Source: CAWBOY01 sp963790585
GTDB lineage: Bacteria > Planctomycetota > Planctomycetia > Gemmatales > Gemmataceae
Length of the DNA stretch: 64,000 bases
Direction: 5' to 3'
NCBI GenBank assembly: GCA_963790585.1
Contig: CAWBOY010000007.1
Coordinates: 1-64,000, forward strand
Positions 18,478 to 28,928 of this stretch are shown piece after piece. Under the pieces are notes generated by a model, which ran no database searches, was not told where the DNA came from, and was given only the letters and a program-made list of their open reading frames with translations. A program made the translations under genes and the position numbers. The number at the start of each line of letters is the position of its first letter. Within the stretch, counting starts at the first letter, position 1.

Positions 18478-21002
18478 TCAATGATTGAACAAGAACTCTT
18501 TCGTATTTAGCAACGCCCAAAGAAGGTCCTCATAAGCGGCTTTTCGATCTGGCTGTTCGTTCACGTATGCCAGGGCTTTCTTGAGATCTTCCGGGCGCGG
18601 CGGACGAGAAAGGGACCACATGTAAAGGTCTTCGACGAGAGCCGCATCTTCTTTCTTCTCTTTGAGAAGCCGCGCCAAGCGCCCGTCGGCCGCGTTCACT
18701 TTACGTTGGACATCCGTCGAATTGAGCAGATGCAATGCCTGGGCCAGGTTGGCTTCGCGCGGCCTTTCGCATTCGCACGGCGTCTCGCGGGTCGGTCGGC
18801 CAAAGACATCCAGGAAATACGATCCCACGGATTCATCGGGAAGTTGAATGGCGCGTGTTTCTTTGGGCAAGCCCGTGAAGTTTTCCGTCGTCCCCGTGAC
18901 CTGATTGATGGCATCGAGCATAACCTCGGCCAGCAAGCGCCTAGGATAGGCACGGGCGTAATTCTGTTGATCGTGAACATTCTCGGGGATGGGGTCCGAG
19001 GAAAGCTGGTAAGAGGTGGAGACCATGATAGTGCGAATCAAGTTCTTCAGATCGAATTTGTGCTTGATGAGATCTTGCGCCAGCGCATCGAGCAATTCGG
19101 GATTGCTGGGAGGATTCGTGACGCGCATGTCATCCACGGCATCGACCAGGCCACGGCCCATGAAATGAGCCCAATACCGATTGACGATGGCACGGGCGAA
19201 GAACGGATTGCTTGGCTCTACCATCCAATCCACCAACCGTTGGCGTGGGTCCTCATCCTCGTCGATCTGCAAGCCAGGCCCATCCAACCCATGCGGCTGC
19301 ATGATTTTGCCGGTGGCCGGATTGCGAACCTGCCCATCGGGCCGAACGAAGATCGCCGGCTCCTGGGAGGTTTCACCACTCTTGCGGCCCAATCGGCCAA
19401 AAAAAGCCTGAAGCTGATAGTAATCGTCTTGGCCCCATTTCTCATACGGATGATGATGGCATTGGCGCAGTTGATGCGCATTCCCAAGAAGAGTTGGGCC
19501 GTGTCATTCGTTTGATGGGTCAGATTGCGCACAGTCCGATACCAGATCACGGGTGGGTGCTGATCGACCGTTCCTTGGGCGGCAACAATGGCACGGACGA
19601 AACGGTCATAAGGCATGTTCGTGCCAAACGCGTTGCGAATCCAGGCATGGAACGCGTAGGTTCCACGCTGATTCTCCCTCTGGCCTTGACGTTGGTTGCG
19701 TAGTATATCACCCCATTTGAGAGCCCAAAAATCAGCATACTCATTCCGCGCGAGCAATTGATCGACAGTCTTTTCCCGTTTCTTCGGGTCACGATCGTCG
19801 AGGAATGAACGCACCTCCGCGGGCGTAGGTAAGGTGCCGATACAATCAAGGTATGCTCGCCGCAAAAAGGTTGTGTCGTCGGCCAAGGGACTTGGCACCA
19901 GCTTGAGCTTCCTCCATTTCGCCTGGACGAGCTCGTCAATATAGTTTTGGACCGGAACAGGGGGCCAAACGACCGTTTGGGCCGTGTCGATCAACGGAAT
20001 CGTAAGGTGACAAACGTCAACATGGCCCATATACCGCGCCATGATCGCTGTCTCACCCGTGTTCACATCTGTTCGCACAATTCCGCCGCCGTCGACGGAT
20101 GCGATACCGATTTCGTTACTCTTAAAATGAGCCTCTGAAGTCACGTCACGCTGCGTGCCGTCGGAATAATAAGCCGTCACGAGTACCTGATGCTCGGATC
20201 GGCGCCCGACGACACAGGTTTTTGGCGAACATTCGATGCGAGTGACGCGCAAATCATTGTCCGAGCCGCGCGGTGTTCCCTGCCTGATCCAGCGCAGCAA
20301 TAGGTTGTATTCCGTAGAGCCGACCCGCATTCGCCGACCGCCGCCATGAGGTACTTCACCTAACGATTTTTGAACGAGCAAACTTCGTTCGGGAGCAGAG
20401 GGAAAAATGCGTCGACCCCGTGCTTCTTCCACCAGAGCTCCGTAGTCGAAATCAGGTTCAAAACCAAGTAATGAGAGCTTGAATCCGTTCTGGCCGCTGG
20501 CCTTACCGTGGCAGCCTCCCGCGTTGCATCCCAGCTTTGTAAACATGGGCACGATCTGATTGCGGAAGCTAACTTGGCGATCGATTTCGGCGTCTCGAAC
20601 GGTCAACTTGGATCGGGCGGTGTGCCCATTCCAGGTCGCGCTGATCTCGGCACTCCCGTTGCCGAGTGGATGGACCACACCGTCCGAAGAAACACGAGCC
20701 ACCTTAGTGTCTGACACGGTGTACGTCGCATTTCGGCTGAAATCCAAACTTCTTTCATCAGTCGGTCCATTGGCTTTGCTTGTGACGAGCAAGCGCTGGA
20801 CGCTGTCCGAGCCACACAGAGTAAAGCTGGCCGGGGTAATTTCGAGAGCCACGGCATTCGACGGCGCAGAGCCAGACTTGTCCGCGCCTGGCGGTCGTTC
20901 CGCCGCAACGCCGCTATTCGTCAGCTGAAACAGCGAAAAGAGGATCGCGGCAGGAGTAAGAATGACTTTGCACATGGTTATTTGTCTCATGCCGCGACGC
21001 AT
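18478..21002 (-). CDS. BIG2-PSCyt-DUF1549-DUF1553 protein, interrupted by one apparent base loss
   Basis: The N-terminal frame (21002 to about 19461) has a signal peptide, an Ig-like BIG2 domain, a cytochrome-type segment with CNAGGCHG, a second Ig-like region and DUF1549. It breaks at NCAN. The expected CHHHPYEKWGQDDYY, completing a CANCH motif, lies one frame away and runs into DUF1553 up to 18478. One missing T in AATTGCC near 19461 explains the break and gives about 841 residues. ATG codons at 20990 and 20975 are alternative starts; none has a clear ribosome site. It is followed by a DUF1501 gene, the normal partner. A frame break exactly within a conserved haem motif, with intact sequence on both sides, points to sequencing error. 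Confidence 0.82.
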
Positions 21003-21616
21003 CAGGCCAACAAAGTAAGCCGATCTTTCGAGAGATCTTGCGAAATAAAAATTCCCGAAAAAACGGCCATGTCCACGGATCGCTTTGGAATCGGCGCGTA
21101 CCGTGGCTCGTCAAGGCAGGATCTAATCTACTCTATTGGCGACGGTCGCTCAGCAACCGGGGCTTTTCAATGCAAGGAGCAGCAATGAGGCAGGCTAACT
21201 AGAGACGCAGCATTTAAGGTAGGATCGCTCCGGTTTCAACTGGCAAGGGCTAAAGTTACTTTACTTCTACCGTAGAAAGAGTGCAAACGAAAACCTAATA
21301 AAGTCGCAAGCGATACTTGCTAAGGCGCTCAGCATGCTTGCATGCGCGTGACGTTACCCCTGCCTGGCTCAATCTTAGTTTGGACATTTCCAGGAAGATT
21401 CGGCGGTGGTTTGCCGGCGTTCTGTGGGTGTGCCTCAGCGTAATGCAATTTATTAAGTGCTTTCCCTGCTAGGAGTTAGCGGAAACGCTTTCTATTGCGC
21501 TTTGGCACAGGGTCAATCGAAAGTGTCTACCACTGAGCAAGCTGGTGAGACAAAGCCACGATCTGATAAAACGTAAAGGATGAGTGAGTCGTGTCCTTAC
21601 GACAGTGGAAACGATC
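21003..21616. other. Divergent promoter region, nothing recognised
   Basis: This 600-base space lies between the minus-strand PSCyt gene and the plus-strand DUF58 gene. It is richer in A and T than its neighbours. I saw no gene, RNA or repeat in it; it should hold promoters for both directions. Confidence 0.4.
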
Positions 21617-22519
21617 ATGGCTACCCCCGAGAGTTTCCTCCGCCCCGACGTCATCCGCCAAGTTGCGCGGCTCGATCTGCGCGCCCGGTTCATCGTCGAA
21701 GGTTTTCTCTCAGGACTCCATGCCAGCCCGTTTCAGGGCTTTTCCGTCGAGTTCTCCGAACATCGCAAATATGTCCCTGGCGATGACTTAAAGGACCTCG
21801 ATTGGAACGTCTTCGCCAAAACAGATAAGTATTATCTCAAAAAATACCGCGCCGAGACCAACGTCACCGGCTATCTGGCGATGGATCTCAGCGCCTCGAT
21901 GGGGTACACCTATCGCCAAGAATTGACCAAATTTGAGTATTCGATTTCCCTGGCCGCGGCTCTTGGCTACCTGATGATTCATCAGCAAGACCCTGTCGGC
22001 CTGGTGACATTTGACACGCATTTGCATGCTTGCCTGCCTCCGCGCAGTCGCCGCACCCATCTGGCGGCAATGCTCTCGGTCCTCGCCAATTTGCGGCCTA
22101 CCGGCAACACAGACCTGGCCGGATCGCTCAATCAACTGGCGATCATGGTGAAGACAAAGAGCTTGATCATGATTTTCAGCGATCTCTTAGTCGATGACCC
22201 CGCGCCCGTGCTGCAAAGCCTGCATCATCTAAGACATCGCGGCCATGAAGTGATCCTGTTTCACATCCTCGACGAAGCCGAAGTGAACTTCTCGTTCCGC
22301 GAGCCGCTCGTCGAGTTTCACGACGTCGAATCGTCGCAACGCCTCACTATCGATACGGCCTGGGAACGTAAAAGCTATCTAGAAAGGATCGCTCGCTTTC
22401 GGGCCCGGTATCAGGATGAGTGTGCAAAAGTGCGCATTGATTATGTACCGATCGATACGAGCGTGTCGTTTGACAAGGCGCTGATTGAATATCTGACGCA
22501 ACGGCAGCGGCGGTTTTGA
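21617..22519 (+). CDS. DUF58 domain protein
   Basis: The 300-residue protein matches DUF58 throughout. GEFSEHR-like sequence appears as FSVEFSEHRKYVPGDDLKDLDWNVFAKTDKYYLKKY, followed by a von Willebrand A-like fold with DLSASMGY (MIDAS-type DxSxS). Proteins of this family usually accompany MoxR-type ATPases and are involved in assembly or maturation of envelope or enzyme complexes. No MoxR gene is visible upstream in the window. ATG 21617 gives the usual family N-terminus (MATPESFLRPDV). A GTG at 21584 preceded by AAAGGA is a possible alternative adding 11 residues. Confidence 0.9.
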   Translation: MATPESFLRPDVIRQVARLDLRARFIVEGFLSGLHASPFQGFSVEFSEHRKYVPGDDLKDLDWNVFAKTDKYYLKKYRAETNVTGYLAMDLSASMGYTYRQELTKFEYSISLAAALGYLMIHQQDPVGLVTFDTHLHACLPPRSRRTHLAAMLSVLANLRPTGNTDLAGSLNQLAIMVKTKSLIMIFSDLLVDDPAPVLQSLHHLRHRGHEVILFHILDEAEVNFSFREPLVEFHDVESSQRLTIDTAWERKSYLERIARFRARYQDECAKVRIDYVPIDTSVSFDKALIEYLTQRQRRF

Positions 22520-22549
22520 TAGCGGTGGGCGCGCCTCTAGATTCCTCGA

Positions 22550-22981
22550 TCACGACGCCTTGCGATACGTCGCGGCCTGCGGCTGGGGCAGAATGCGAAT
22601 GATGCTCTGCAAAACGCCGGTCTGATCGTCGTCTTTCACGTCTTCGGCAAGACTGACGAGGAAGCGATAAGGGCCGATCGTGAGCGTGTCATTTTGACCC
22701 AATGTCGATTGATTGACGCGCTGATCGTTGACCCAGACGCCGTTGAGGCTATCCAGGTCGATGACGTTCCAACCATTGTCGTCATAAACGATCTGACAAT
22801 GCCGTCGGCTCACATCGGGAAGAGGCAAGCGCACATCGGCGGTCGAATGCCGACCCACCAACGAGTCCGTTTGCTTGATCTCGATGACCAGGCCGCTCGG
22901 CTGAAGCAGCAGCCGAAGCGGGAGTACGTCGGTCGGCATGGCGGCCAGTCCTAGCCGATCTGAAGGTTGCGCATCGTCCAT
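22550..22981 (-). CDS. FHA domain protein
   Basis: The 143-residue protein is essentially one forkhead-associated domain, with VGRHSTADVRLPLPDVSRRHCQI, LDSLNGVWVN and ITIGPY-like strands carrying the conserved Gly-Arg, Ser-x-x-His and Asn residues that bind phosphothreonine. It converges on the DUF58 gene. A cytosolic adaptor for Ser/Thr kinase signalling is the natural role in a genome with many such kinases. A second in-frame ATG at residue 15 (MPTDVLPL) is an alternative start. Confidence 0.87.
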   Translation of the reverse strand: MDDAQPSDRLGLAAMPTDVLPLRLLLQPSGLVIEIKQTDSLVGRHSTADVRLPLPDVSRRHCQIVYDDNGWNVIDLDSLNGVWVNDQRVNQSTLGQNDTLTIGPYRFLVSLAEDVKDDDQTGVLQSIIRILPQPQAATYRKAS

Positions 22982-23085
22982 GATTCGCCATCCTGTTCCG
23001 AGGGTGGGATCGGGCGGCTCGTGTCGATCGGGCTTATAACAGAAGCGGGAGGCGCGGAAAAAGAGAAGCTGTGAAACGTCCTGTC

Positions 23086-23168
23086 TTCAAGAGCCGGGAG
23101 CGTCAGCGACCGGAGAGAATCACGCGCGATCAAACCTTCTCCGGTCGCTGACGCTCCCGGCTCTTGAA
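23086..23168. repeat. Palindromic repeat family A, copy 1
   Basis: A 31-base arm beginning TTCAAGAGCCGGGAGCGTCA at 23086 is inverted at 23138-23168, with a 21-base spacer. Further copies lie at 26483, 45242 and 59867. The arms differ mainly in GTCAGCG versus GTAAGCG. It lies between the FHA gene and the YTV gene, upstream of both. Confidence 0.85.
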
Positions 23169-23393
23169 AAACTACAAGTGCGCTTGCGGGGCAATTCACG
23201 GGTTCTACCGATCATCCGGGGGATGACGGTAAGACCAATCCAATCGTTACTATCTTGTCAGATACCGCAGCTTTTGCCTCATCCCAGGTTTGCCAAGCGT
23301 CGCACATCAGGCAAACTGGTGAAGGCCCCGATCCGCGCACCGCGGCTAGGGTCGCCGGCCAACGGATTTTCGTTAGCTGAGGAGAATAGAGAG

Positions 23394-25448
23394 ATGAGGC
23401 AGATACTCACGTTGACGCTGGGCGCCCTGTTTATCTTGGGGGCTTGGGTCAGCTCGGCGACAGCGTCACACTGCGGGGCTTGTAGCTACCCGTCGTCTGT
23501 CGCCAGTCCCGAGCAATGTTGTCTTCCCCGGGTGCAATACCGGGTGTGCTACCAGACCGTCATCGAGGAACAGCCTAGCGTCTGTTATCGGCCGGTCTAC
23601 CAAACTGTCATGAAGGAATGTCGCTCGACTGTGTATAAGCCAGTCTACGAGCAATGCATGCGCGAGCAGACCTACACCGTCTGCAAGCCGGTTTATCAGG
23701 ATTATGACGTTGTTCGCAATTACACCGTCATGCACCCGGTCTACGAGCAACACACGCGCGACATCCCGTACACGGTCTACAGGACCGAGTATCAGGACTA
23801 CCAGGTGCCTTACAAGTATTGCACCATGAAGCCTGTTTACGAGCAGCATGTCCGCTGCGTGCCGTACACGACTTACAAGACCTGCTACGAGAACTACCAG
23901 GTTCCTGAGTACTACTGCACGATGAAGCCCGTCTACGAACAGCACACGCGCAATGTGCCGTATACCGTCTACAAGACCTGCTATCAGAACTATCAGGTGC
24001 CGCAATACTATTGCACGTCCAAGCCGGTCTACGAGCAACACACCCGCTGTGTGCCGTATACGACCTACAGGACCTGCTACGAAAACTACCAGGTGCCGCA
24101 GTATTATTGCACGTCCAAGCCGGTCTACGAGCAGCACACCCGTTGCGTGCCATACACGACTTACAAGACTTGCTACCAGGAATACCAAGTTCCCGTAAAG
24201 TCGGTCTGCTACAAGCCGGTCTACGAGCAGCAGTTTACGACGGTCAATGAAGTGCGTTACCACACCGTCACAGAGCCACGTTGCTCGACCTACAAGACTT
24301 GCACAACGGTGCCTGTCTACACGACCCGCTGCGAAAAATTCATGACGGGCTCGTATCAGACTGTCTCCCAATATTGCCCCGGTCCGGTAGTCCAGAAATG
24401 CAAGCAGCTTCCGGGCAAATGCACCTTCGATCCCTGTACCTGCACGACACGCTACTGCCCGGGACCGACAGTTAACTACACAGTTCAGATGCCTGGTCAG
24501 ACGGTCTGTAAGAGCATTTGGGTGCCCCGTGAGGAGTCACGCATCGTCCGCGATTGCCACTATGAGACGCGCGAGCAGGTCCATACGGTCAACACCACGG
24601 TTTGCAAGCAGGTTCCTTACACTGTTTGCAAGCAGATCCCGCACACCGTCTGCAAGATGGTACCGGTGGAGACGTGCAGCTATGTGACGCAACGGCGTTG
24701 CTATACGGTGCCGGAGACGAAAGTCCGGACCGAGTGCTACACCACCTGCAAGATGGTCCAGGAGCAACATTGCCGGATGATCACGCAAACCCGCTGCAAG
24801 ACGGTTCCGGAGACGAAATTCCGCCAGGAGTGCTACACGACCTGCAAGATGGTCCAAGAGCAACACTGCCGTATGATCAACCAAACTCGGTGCTACACGG
24901 TCCCCGAGACGAAGTGCCGTCAAGAGTGCTACACGACCTGCAAGATGGTCCAGGAGCAACACTGCCGTATGATTCCGAAGGTTCGCTGCTACCAGGTCCC
25001 CGAGGTCAAGGTTCAGCAGATTCCCTACACGACCTGCCGCATGGAGCGAGAAGAACATTGCGCGATGATGACGCAACGTCGTTGCATTCAGGTTCCCGAG
25101 GTCAAATGCCGTCAGGAGTGCTATACGACCTGCAAGATGGTGCCGGAAGTGAAGACAGAAGTCACCAAGTGCCGCCGTTGCACGATGGTCTCGGAGCAGC
25201 ACACTTGCCAGGTGCCGTACATCACCTGCCGCATGGTCGCGGAAGAGAAATGCACGATGGTGCCCCAGACGACCTGCTCGATGGAGGCTTACACTGTGAT
25301 GCGCAAGGTCTGCCGTCAGGTTCCCGTCTGCGTCCCAACCTGCCAACCGACGCCAGACTGCGGTCCGGTCAGCATGGGCTACAGCAACCCCGAATGGTTC
25401 GCCCGCGTCAATGACCGCGCTCGCGCCGTCATGACCGTCTCGAACTGA
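23394..25448 (+). CDS. Secreted Cys/Tyr-rich YTV-repeat protein
   Basis: The 684-residue protein has a signal peptide (MRQILTLTLGALFILGAWV to TAS) and then almost only repeats rich in Tyr, Cys, Thr and Val. Residues about 130-270 hold 32-residue units with KPVYEQHTR, VPYTTYKTCY and YQVPQYYC; the DNA spacing is exactly 96 bases (23817, 23913, 24009, 24105). The C-terminal half has a different 32-residue unit with ECYTTCKMVQEQHCRM. This is the YTV domain (PF07639), a planctomycete family reported in proteinaceous cell-wall fractions, so cross-linking through disulfides in the wall is plausible. Start ATG 23394 follows GAGGAGAA. A strong hairpin terminator follows at 25487. Confidence 0.92.
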   Translation: MRQILTLTLGALFILGAWVSSATASHCGACSYPSSVASPEQCCLPRVQYRVCYQTVIEEQPSVCYRPVYQTVMKECRSTVYKPVYEQCMREQTYTVCKPVYQDYDVVRNYTVMHPVYEQHTRDIPYTVYRTEYQDYQVPYKYCTMKPVYEQHVRCVPYTTYKTCYENYQVPEYYCTMKPVYEQHTRNVPYTVYKTCYQNYQVPQYYCTSKPVYEQHTRCVPYTTYRTCYENYQVPQYYCTSKPVYEQHTRCVPYTTYKTCYQEYQVPVKSVCYKPVYEQQFTTVNEVRYHTVTEPRCSTYKTCTTVPVYTTRCEKFMTGSYQTVSQYCPGPVVQKCKQLPGKCTFDPCTCTTRYCPGPTVNYTVQMPGQTVCKSIWVPREESRIVRDCHYETREQVHTVNTTVCKQVPYTVCKQIPHTVCKMVPVETCSYVTQRRCYTVPETKVRTECYTTCKMVQEQHCRMITQTRCKTVPETKFRQECYTTCKMVQEQHCRMINQTRCYTVPETKCRQECYTTCKMVQEQHCRMIPKVRCYQVPEVKVQQIPYTTCRMEREEHCAMMTQRRCIQVPEVKCRQECYTTCKMVPEVKTEVTKCRRCTMVSEQHTCQVPYITCRMVAEEKCTMVPQTTCSMEAYTVMRKVCRQVPVCVPTCQPTPDCGPVSMGYSNPEWFARVNDRARAVMTVSN

Positions 25449-25486
25449 CTGATATAGCCCCCGGTTTGCCGAGGGGCTGTCTTATG

Positions 25487-25528
25487 AAACGCCGTGGCCA
25501 CACTCTCGACAGTGTGGCCACGGCGTTT
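25487..25528 (+). terminator. Strong hairpin terminator after the YTV gene
   Basis: Bases 25487-25504 pair perfectly with 25511-25528 (18-bp stem, six-base loop), opening with AAACGCCGTGG. It lies 38 bases after the YTV stop. A partial GCCCCCGG-type palindrome (25457-25478), related to family D, precedes it. Confidence 0.75.
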
Positions 25529-25688
25529 GTCGTTACCAGTTATCATCCTTTCATCTCCTCGGTTCTCTCATTAGGGAACCGTCTCCCCAACCTCAGCTTC
25601 GTTTCAGAAACCTTTGAAACCTTATCAGCTTTGCTACAATACCCCGACGCTCGGAGACGATTCCCCAAAGGAAGGGGCGAGGTTTTTT

Positions 25689-26564
25689 ATGACGCAACCC
25701 ATACGCATCGGCGCGGTGAATTACCTCAACACCAAGCCGTTGATTCAAGATTTGGAAAAGTTGGCTCCGGAGGCGGAGCTGGTGCTCGATCTGCCCAGCC
25801 GCTTGGCCGATGAGTTGGCCGTCGGCGGGCTCGATGTCGCGCTGATACCGATTATCGAATATTTCCGCTCCGGTGAGTATTCGATCATCCCGGACATCAG
25901 CATCGCCACGCGGGGCCCGGTTTTGAGTGTGACGCTGTTCAGCCGAGTATCCTGGCCGCAAATTCGCCGGGTGGCGCTCGATGTGGGCTCCCGAACGAGC
26001 GCGGCGCTGACGCAAGTGCTGCTGCGGCATCGCTACGACGTTGAGCCCCAGATTATGCCGTTGCCGATCGATCGCGGCGCGGACGAGGTCGATGCCGACG
26101 CGGTGCTGCTCATCGGCGACCGCGCGATGCGTGCTTGTCTGCCGGGCTTCGATAATGCGTACGATCTCGGGCAGGAATGGTTTGAATGGACGGGGCTGCC
26201 GTTCGTCTTCGCGGTTTGGGCGGTTCGGCCCGGCGTCGATCTCGGCGATGTGCCCGAGGCCTTAGCCGAGGCGAAGCGACGTGGCCTCGCCAAGGCCGGC
26301 TCGATCGCTCAGCGTGAAGCACCAAAGCTCGGGCTTGATGCGGGGTTCTGCCGGCGCTATTTGAGCAATATCTTGCATTTTGACTTGGGGCCGCGCGAGC
26401 TGGCGGGGCTGCATCACTATTATATGTTGGCTTGCGATTTGGGATTGGCTCGCAAAGGCGTGACGTTGTCGTATTACGATTTTTCAAAAGCCGGGAGCGT
26501 AAGCGATCGGAGAAAGTCAGACGCGATCCAATTTTCTCCGGTCGCTTACGCTCCCGGCTCTTGA
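25689..26564 (+). CDS. mqnA: Chorismate dehydratase of the futalosine menaquinone pathway
   Basis: The 291-residue protein shows the MqnA/MqnD fold: IRIGAVNYLNTKPLI at the N-terminus, DVALIPIIEYFR, the ALDVGSRTSAAL loop, VLLIGDRAM and LGQEWFEWTGLPFVFAVWA. MqnA converts chorismate to 3-[(1-carboxyvinyl)oxy]benzoate in the cytosol. The start was placed at ATG 25689; GAGG precedes it. The last 25 residues or so (KAGSVSDRRKSD onward) are encoded by a copy of repeat family A, which also supplies the stop codon. This tail is therefore probably not part of the folded enzyme. mqnC follows after 23 bases, forming an operon. Confidence 0.92.
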   Translation: MTQPIRIGAVNYLNTKPLIQDLEKLAPEAELVLDLPSRLADELAVGGLDVALIPIIEYFRSGEYSIIPDISIATRGPVLSVTLFSRVSWPQIRRVALDVGSRTSAALTQVLLRHRYDVEPQIMPLPIDRGADEVDADAVLLIGDRAMRACLPGFDNAYDLGQEWFEWTGLPFVFAVWAVRPGVDLGDVPEALAEAKRRGLAKAGSIAQREAPKLGLDAGFCRRYLSNILHFDLGPRELAGLHHYYMLACDLGLARKGVTLSYYDFSKAGSVSDRRKSDAIQFSPVAYAPGS

Positions 26565-26565
26565 A
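26483..26565. repeat. Palindromic repeat family A, copy 2, inside the mqnA 3' end
   Basis: The arms 26483-26513 and 26535-26565 are inverted copies of the sequence at 23086, with GTAAGCG in place of GTCAGCG. The repeat overlaps the last 80 bases of mqnA and provides its TGA (26562-26564). It ends 22 bases before the mqnC start. Confidence 0.88.
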
Positions 26566-26587
26566 AAGAGCAACAAAGAGGTGGCGC

Positions 26588-27694
<1,107 letters not shown>

Positions 27695-27720
27695 AAATGA
27701 ACCGGGTGAGGTGTAAGCGC

Positions 27721-27762
27721 AACGAAAGAGCCAGCGGTTGTCGAACTGCTGGCTCTTTCGTT
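27721..27762. terminator. Bidirectional terminator between mqnC and a glycine-rich gene
   Basis: Bases 27721-27735 (AACGAAAGAGCCAGC) pair perfectly with 27748-27762 around a 12-base loop. The hairpin lies between two converging genes, 26 bases after mqnC and 26 bases after the end of the glycine-rich gene. Confidence 0.8.
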
Positions 27763-27787
27763 ATTGGACAAATAAAAACTGCAACGA

Positions 27788-28608
27788 TTATAGCCCGCTC
27801 TTGCCGCTCAGGCCGATGCCACCGCCCTTGCCGATGCCACCGCCGCCCCCAAAGCTTCCACCACCGAAGCCGCCGCCGCCTAGGCCGCCGCCGAAGCTGC
27901 CGCCGCCAAAGCTTCCACCACCGAAGCTGCCACCGCCACCAAAGCTACCACCACCAAAACTGCCACCGCCGAAGCTTCCACCACCGAAGCTGCCACCACC
28001 AAAACTACCGCCACCACCAAAGCTGCCGCCACCGAAGCTGCCGCCACCAAAACTACCGCCACCACCAAAGCTGCCGCCACCAAAACTACCGCCACCACCA
28101 AAGCTGCCGCCACCAAAACTACCGCCACCACCAAAGCTGCCGCCACCAAAACTACCGCCACCACCAAAGCTGCCGCCACCAAAACTACCGCCACCACCAA
28201 AGCTGCCGCCACCAAAACTACCGCCGCCGCCGAAGCTGCCGCCACCAAGGCTTCCACCGCCGAAGCTGCCGCCGCCAAAACTACCGCCGCCGAAGCTGCC
28301 GCCACCAAGACCGCCGCCACCAAAACTACCGCCGCCGCCGAAGTTGCCGCCGCCGCTGCCGCTAAAACCACCGCCCAGAGAGCCACCGCTATTACCATTC
28401 GTTCCGCCGAGAAGGCTATTGCCGACGAAGCTTGTAGGTCCGTATGGGGCAGCGCCGGCGCATTGGAGAGTGTTGGCGGGATGACCTGAATCGGAGGGCC
28501 CGATTTGCGGAATTGAGCTTCAAGGTTGCTCGGTTGCAGCAACAGAAGAATGATTCCGCCCAGAACCAGCGCGTAGCCGATCTGCACGCAGCGCGAGAAA
28601 GAATACAT
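27788..28608 (-). CDS. Secreted glycine-rich repeat protein 1, one apparent base loss
   Basis: A signal peptide (MYSFSRCVQIGYALVLGG to LEAQ) is followed by FRKSGPPIQVIPPTLSNAP, shared with the paralogue at 28929-29774. The frame breaks near 28462. One added C (CCGG to CCCGG) gives GAAPYGPTSFVGNS, as in the paralogue, and then about 200 residues of FGGGSFGGGSFGGGG-type polyglycine repeats ending in GLSGKSGL. The repaired product is 273 residues. The repeats are built from short near-identical DNA units, so copy number may vary or be mis-assembled. Both paralogues look exported; a structural surface role is likely but unproven. The proline-rich frame on the other strand is an antisense shadow. 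Confidence 0.78.
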
Positions 28609-28856
28609 CAAATCTCCCAGGTGTAAGAAATAAACCACGTCCTACGTTGACGCAAAAAGTAGGGAACGGGCGCAGCTGTAAGCGCACCAAGAGCGTTCCT
28701 AGAACACTTTGAGCAAACGAGCGAGATCAGAGAGCCCCCACATCGTTGGGGGAGTAGATGTGGAAGGTGAGATTTTCATAGTTTTCTCATCCCCCGTCAA
28801 GAACTTTTTCAGAAAATTCCGAAATCTTCAAAAGGACGGATCGGGAGAATCGAGGC

Positions 28857-28895
28857 AAAAAAAGAGGGCCCTGGGTCGTTCGGACCCCGGGCCCT
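28857..28895 (-). terminator. Intrinsic terminator of glycine-rich gene 2
   Basis: AGGGCCCTGGGTC at 28865-28877 pairs with 28883-28895 with one mismatch. The run of seven A at 28857-28863 reads as a T-run on the minus strand, giving a classical intrinsic terminator 34 bases after the stop. Confidence 0.8.
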
Positions 28896-28928
28896 GAGCC
28901 GTTAATCGGTTGGGAGACTAAGAGGCGA

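Noticed and set aside
19455..19466. Programmed frameshifting at the gene breaks
   Set aside because: No shared slippery heptamer or pseudoknot; the breaks occur in many unrelated families that are single-frame elsewhere.
23800..24210. CRISPR-like regular repeats at 96-base spacing
   Set aside because: The repeats are in frame within the YTV coding sequence, with no short direct repeat plus unique spacer pattern.
27738..28484. Long plus-strand frame encoding repeated PPPKLPPP
   Set aside because: It is the antisense of the minus-strand glycine-rich gene, whose signal peptide and paralogue establish the coding strand; glycine codons read backwards give proline.
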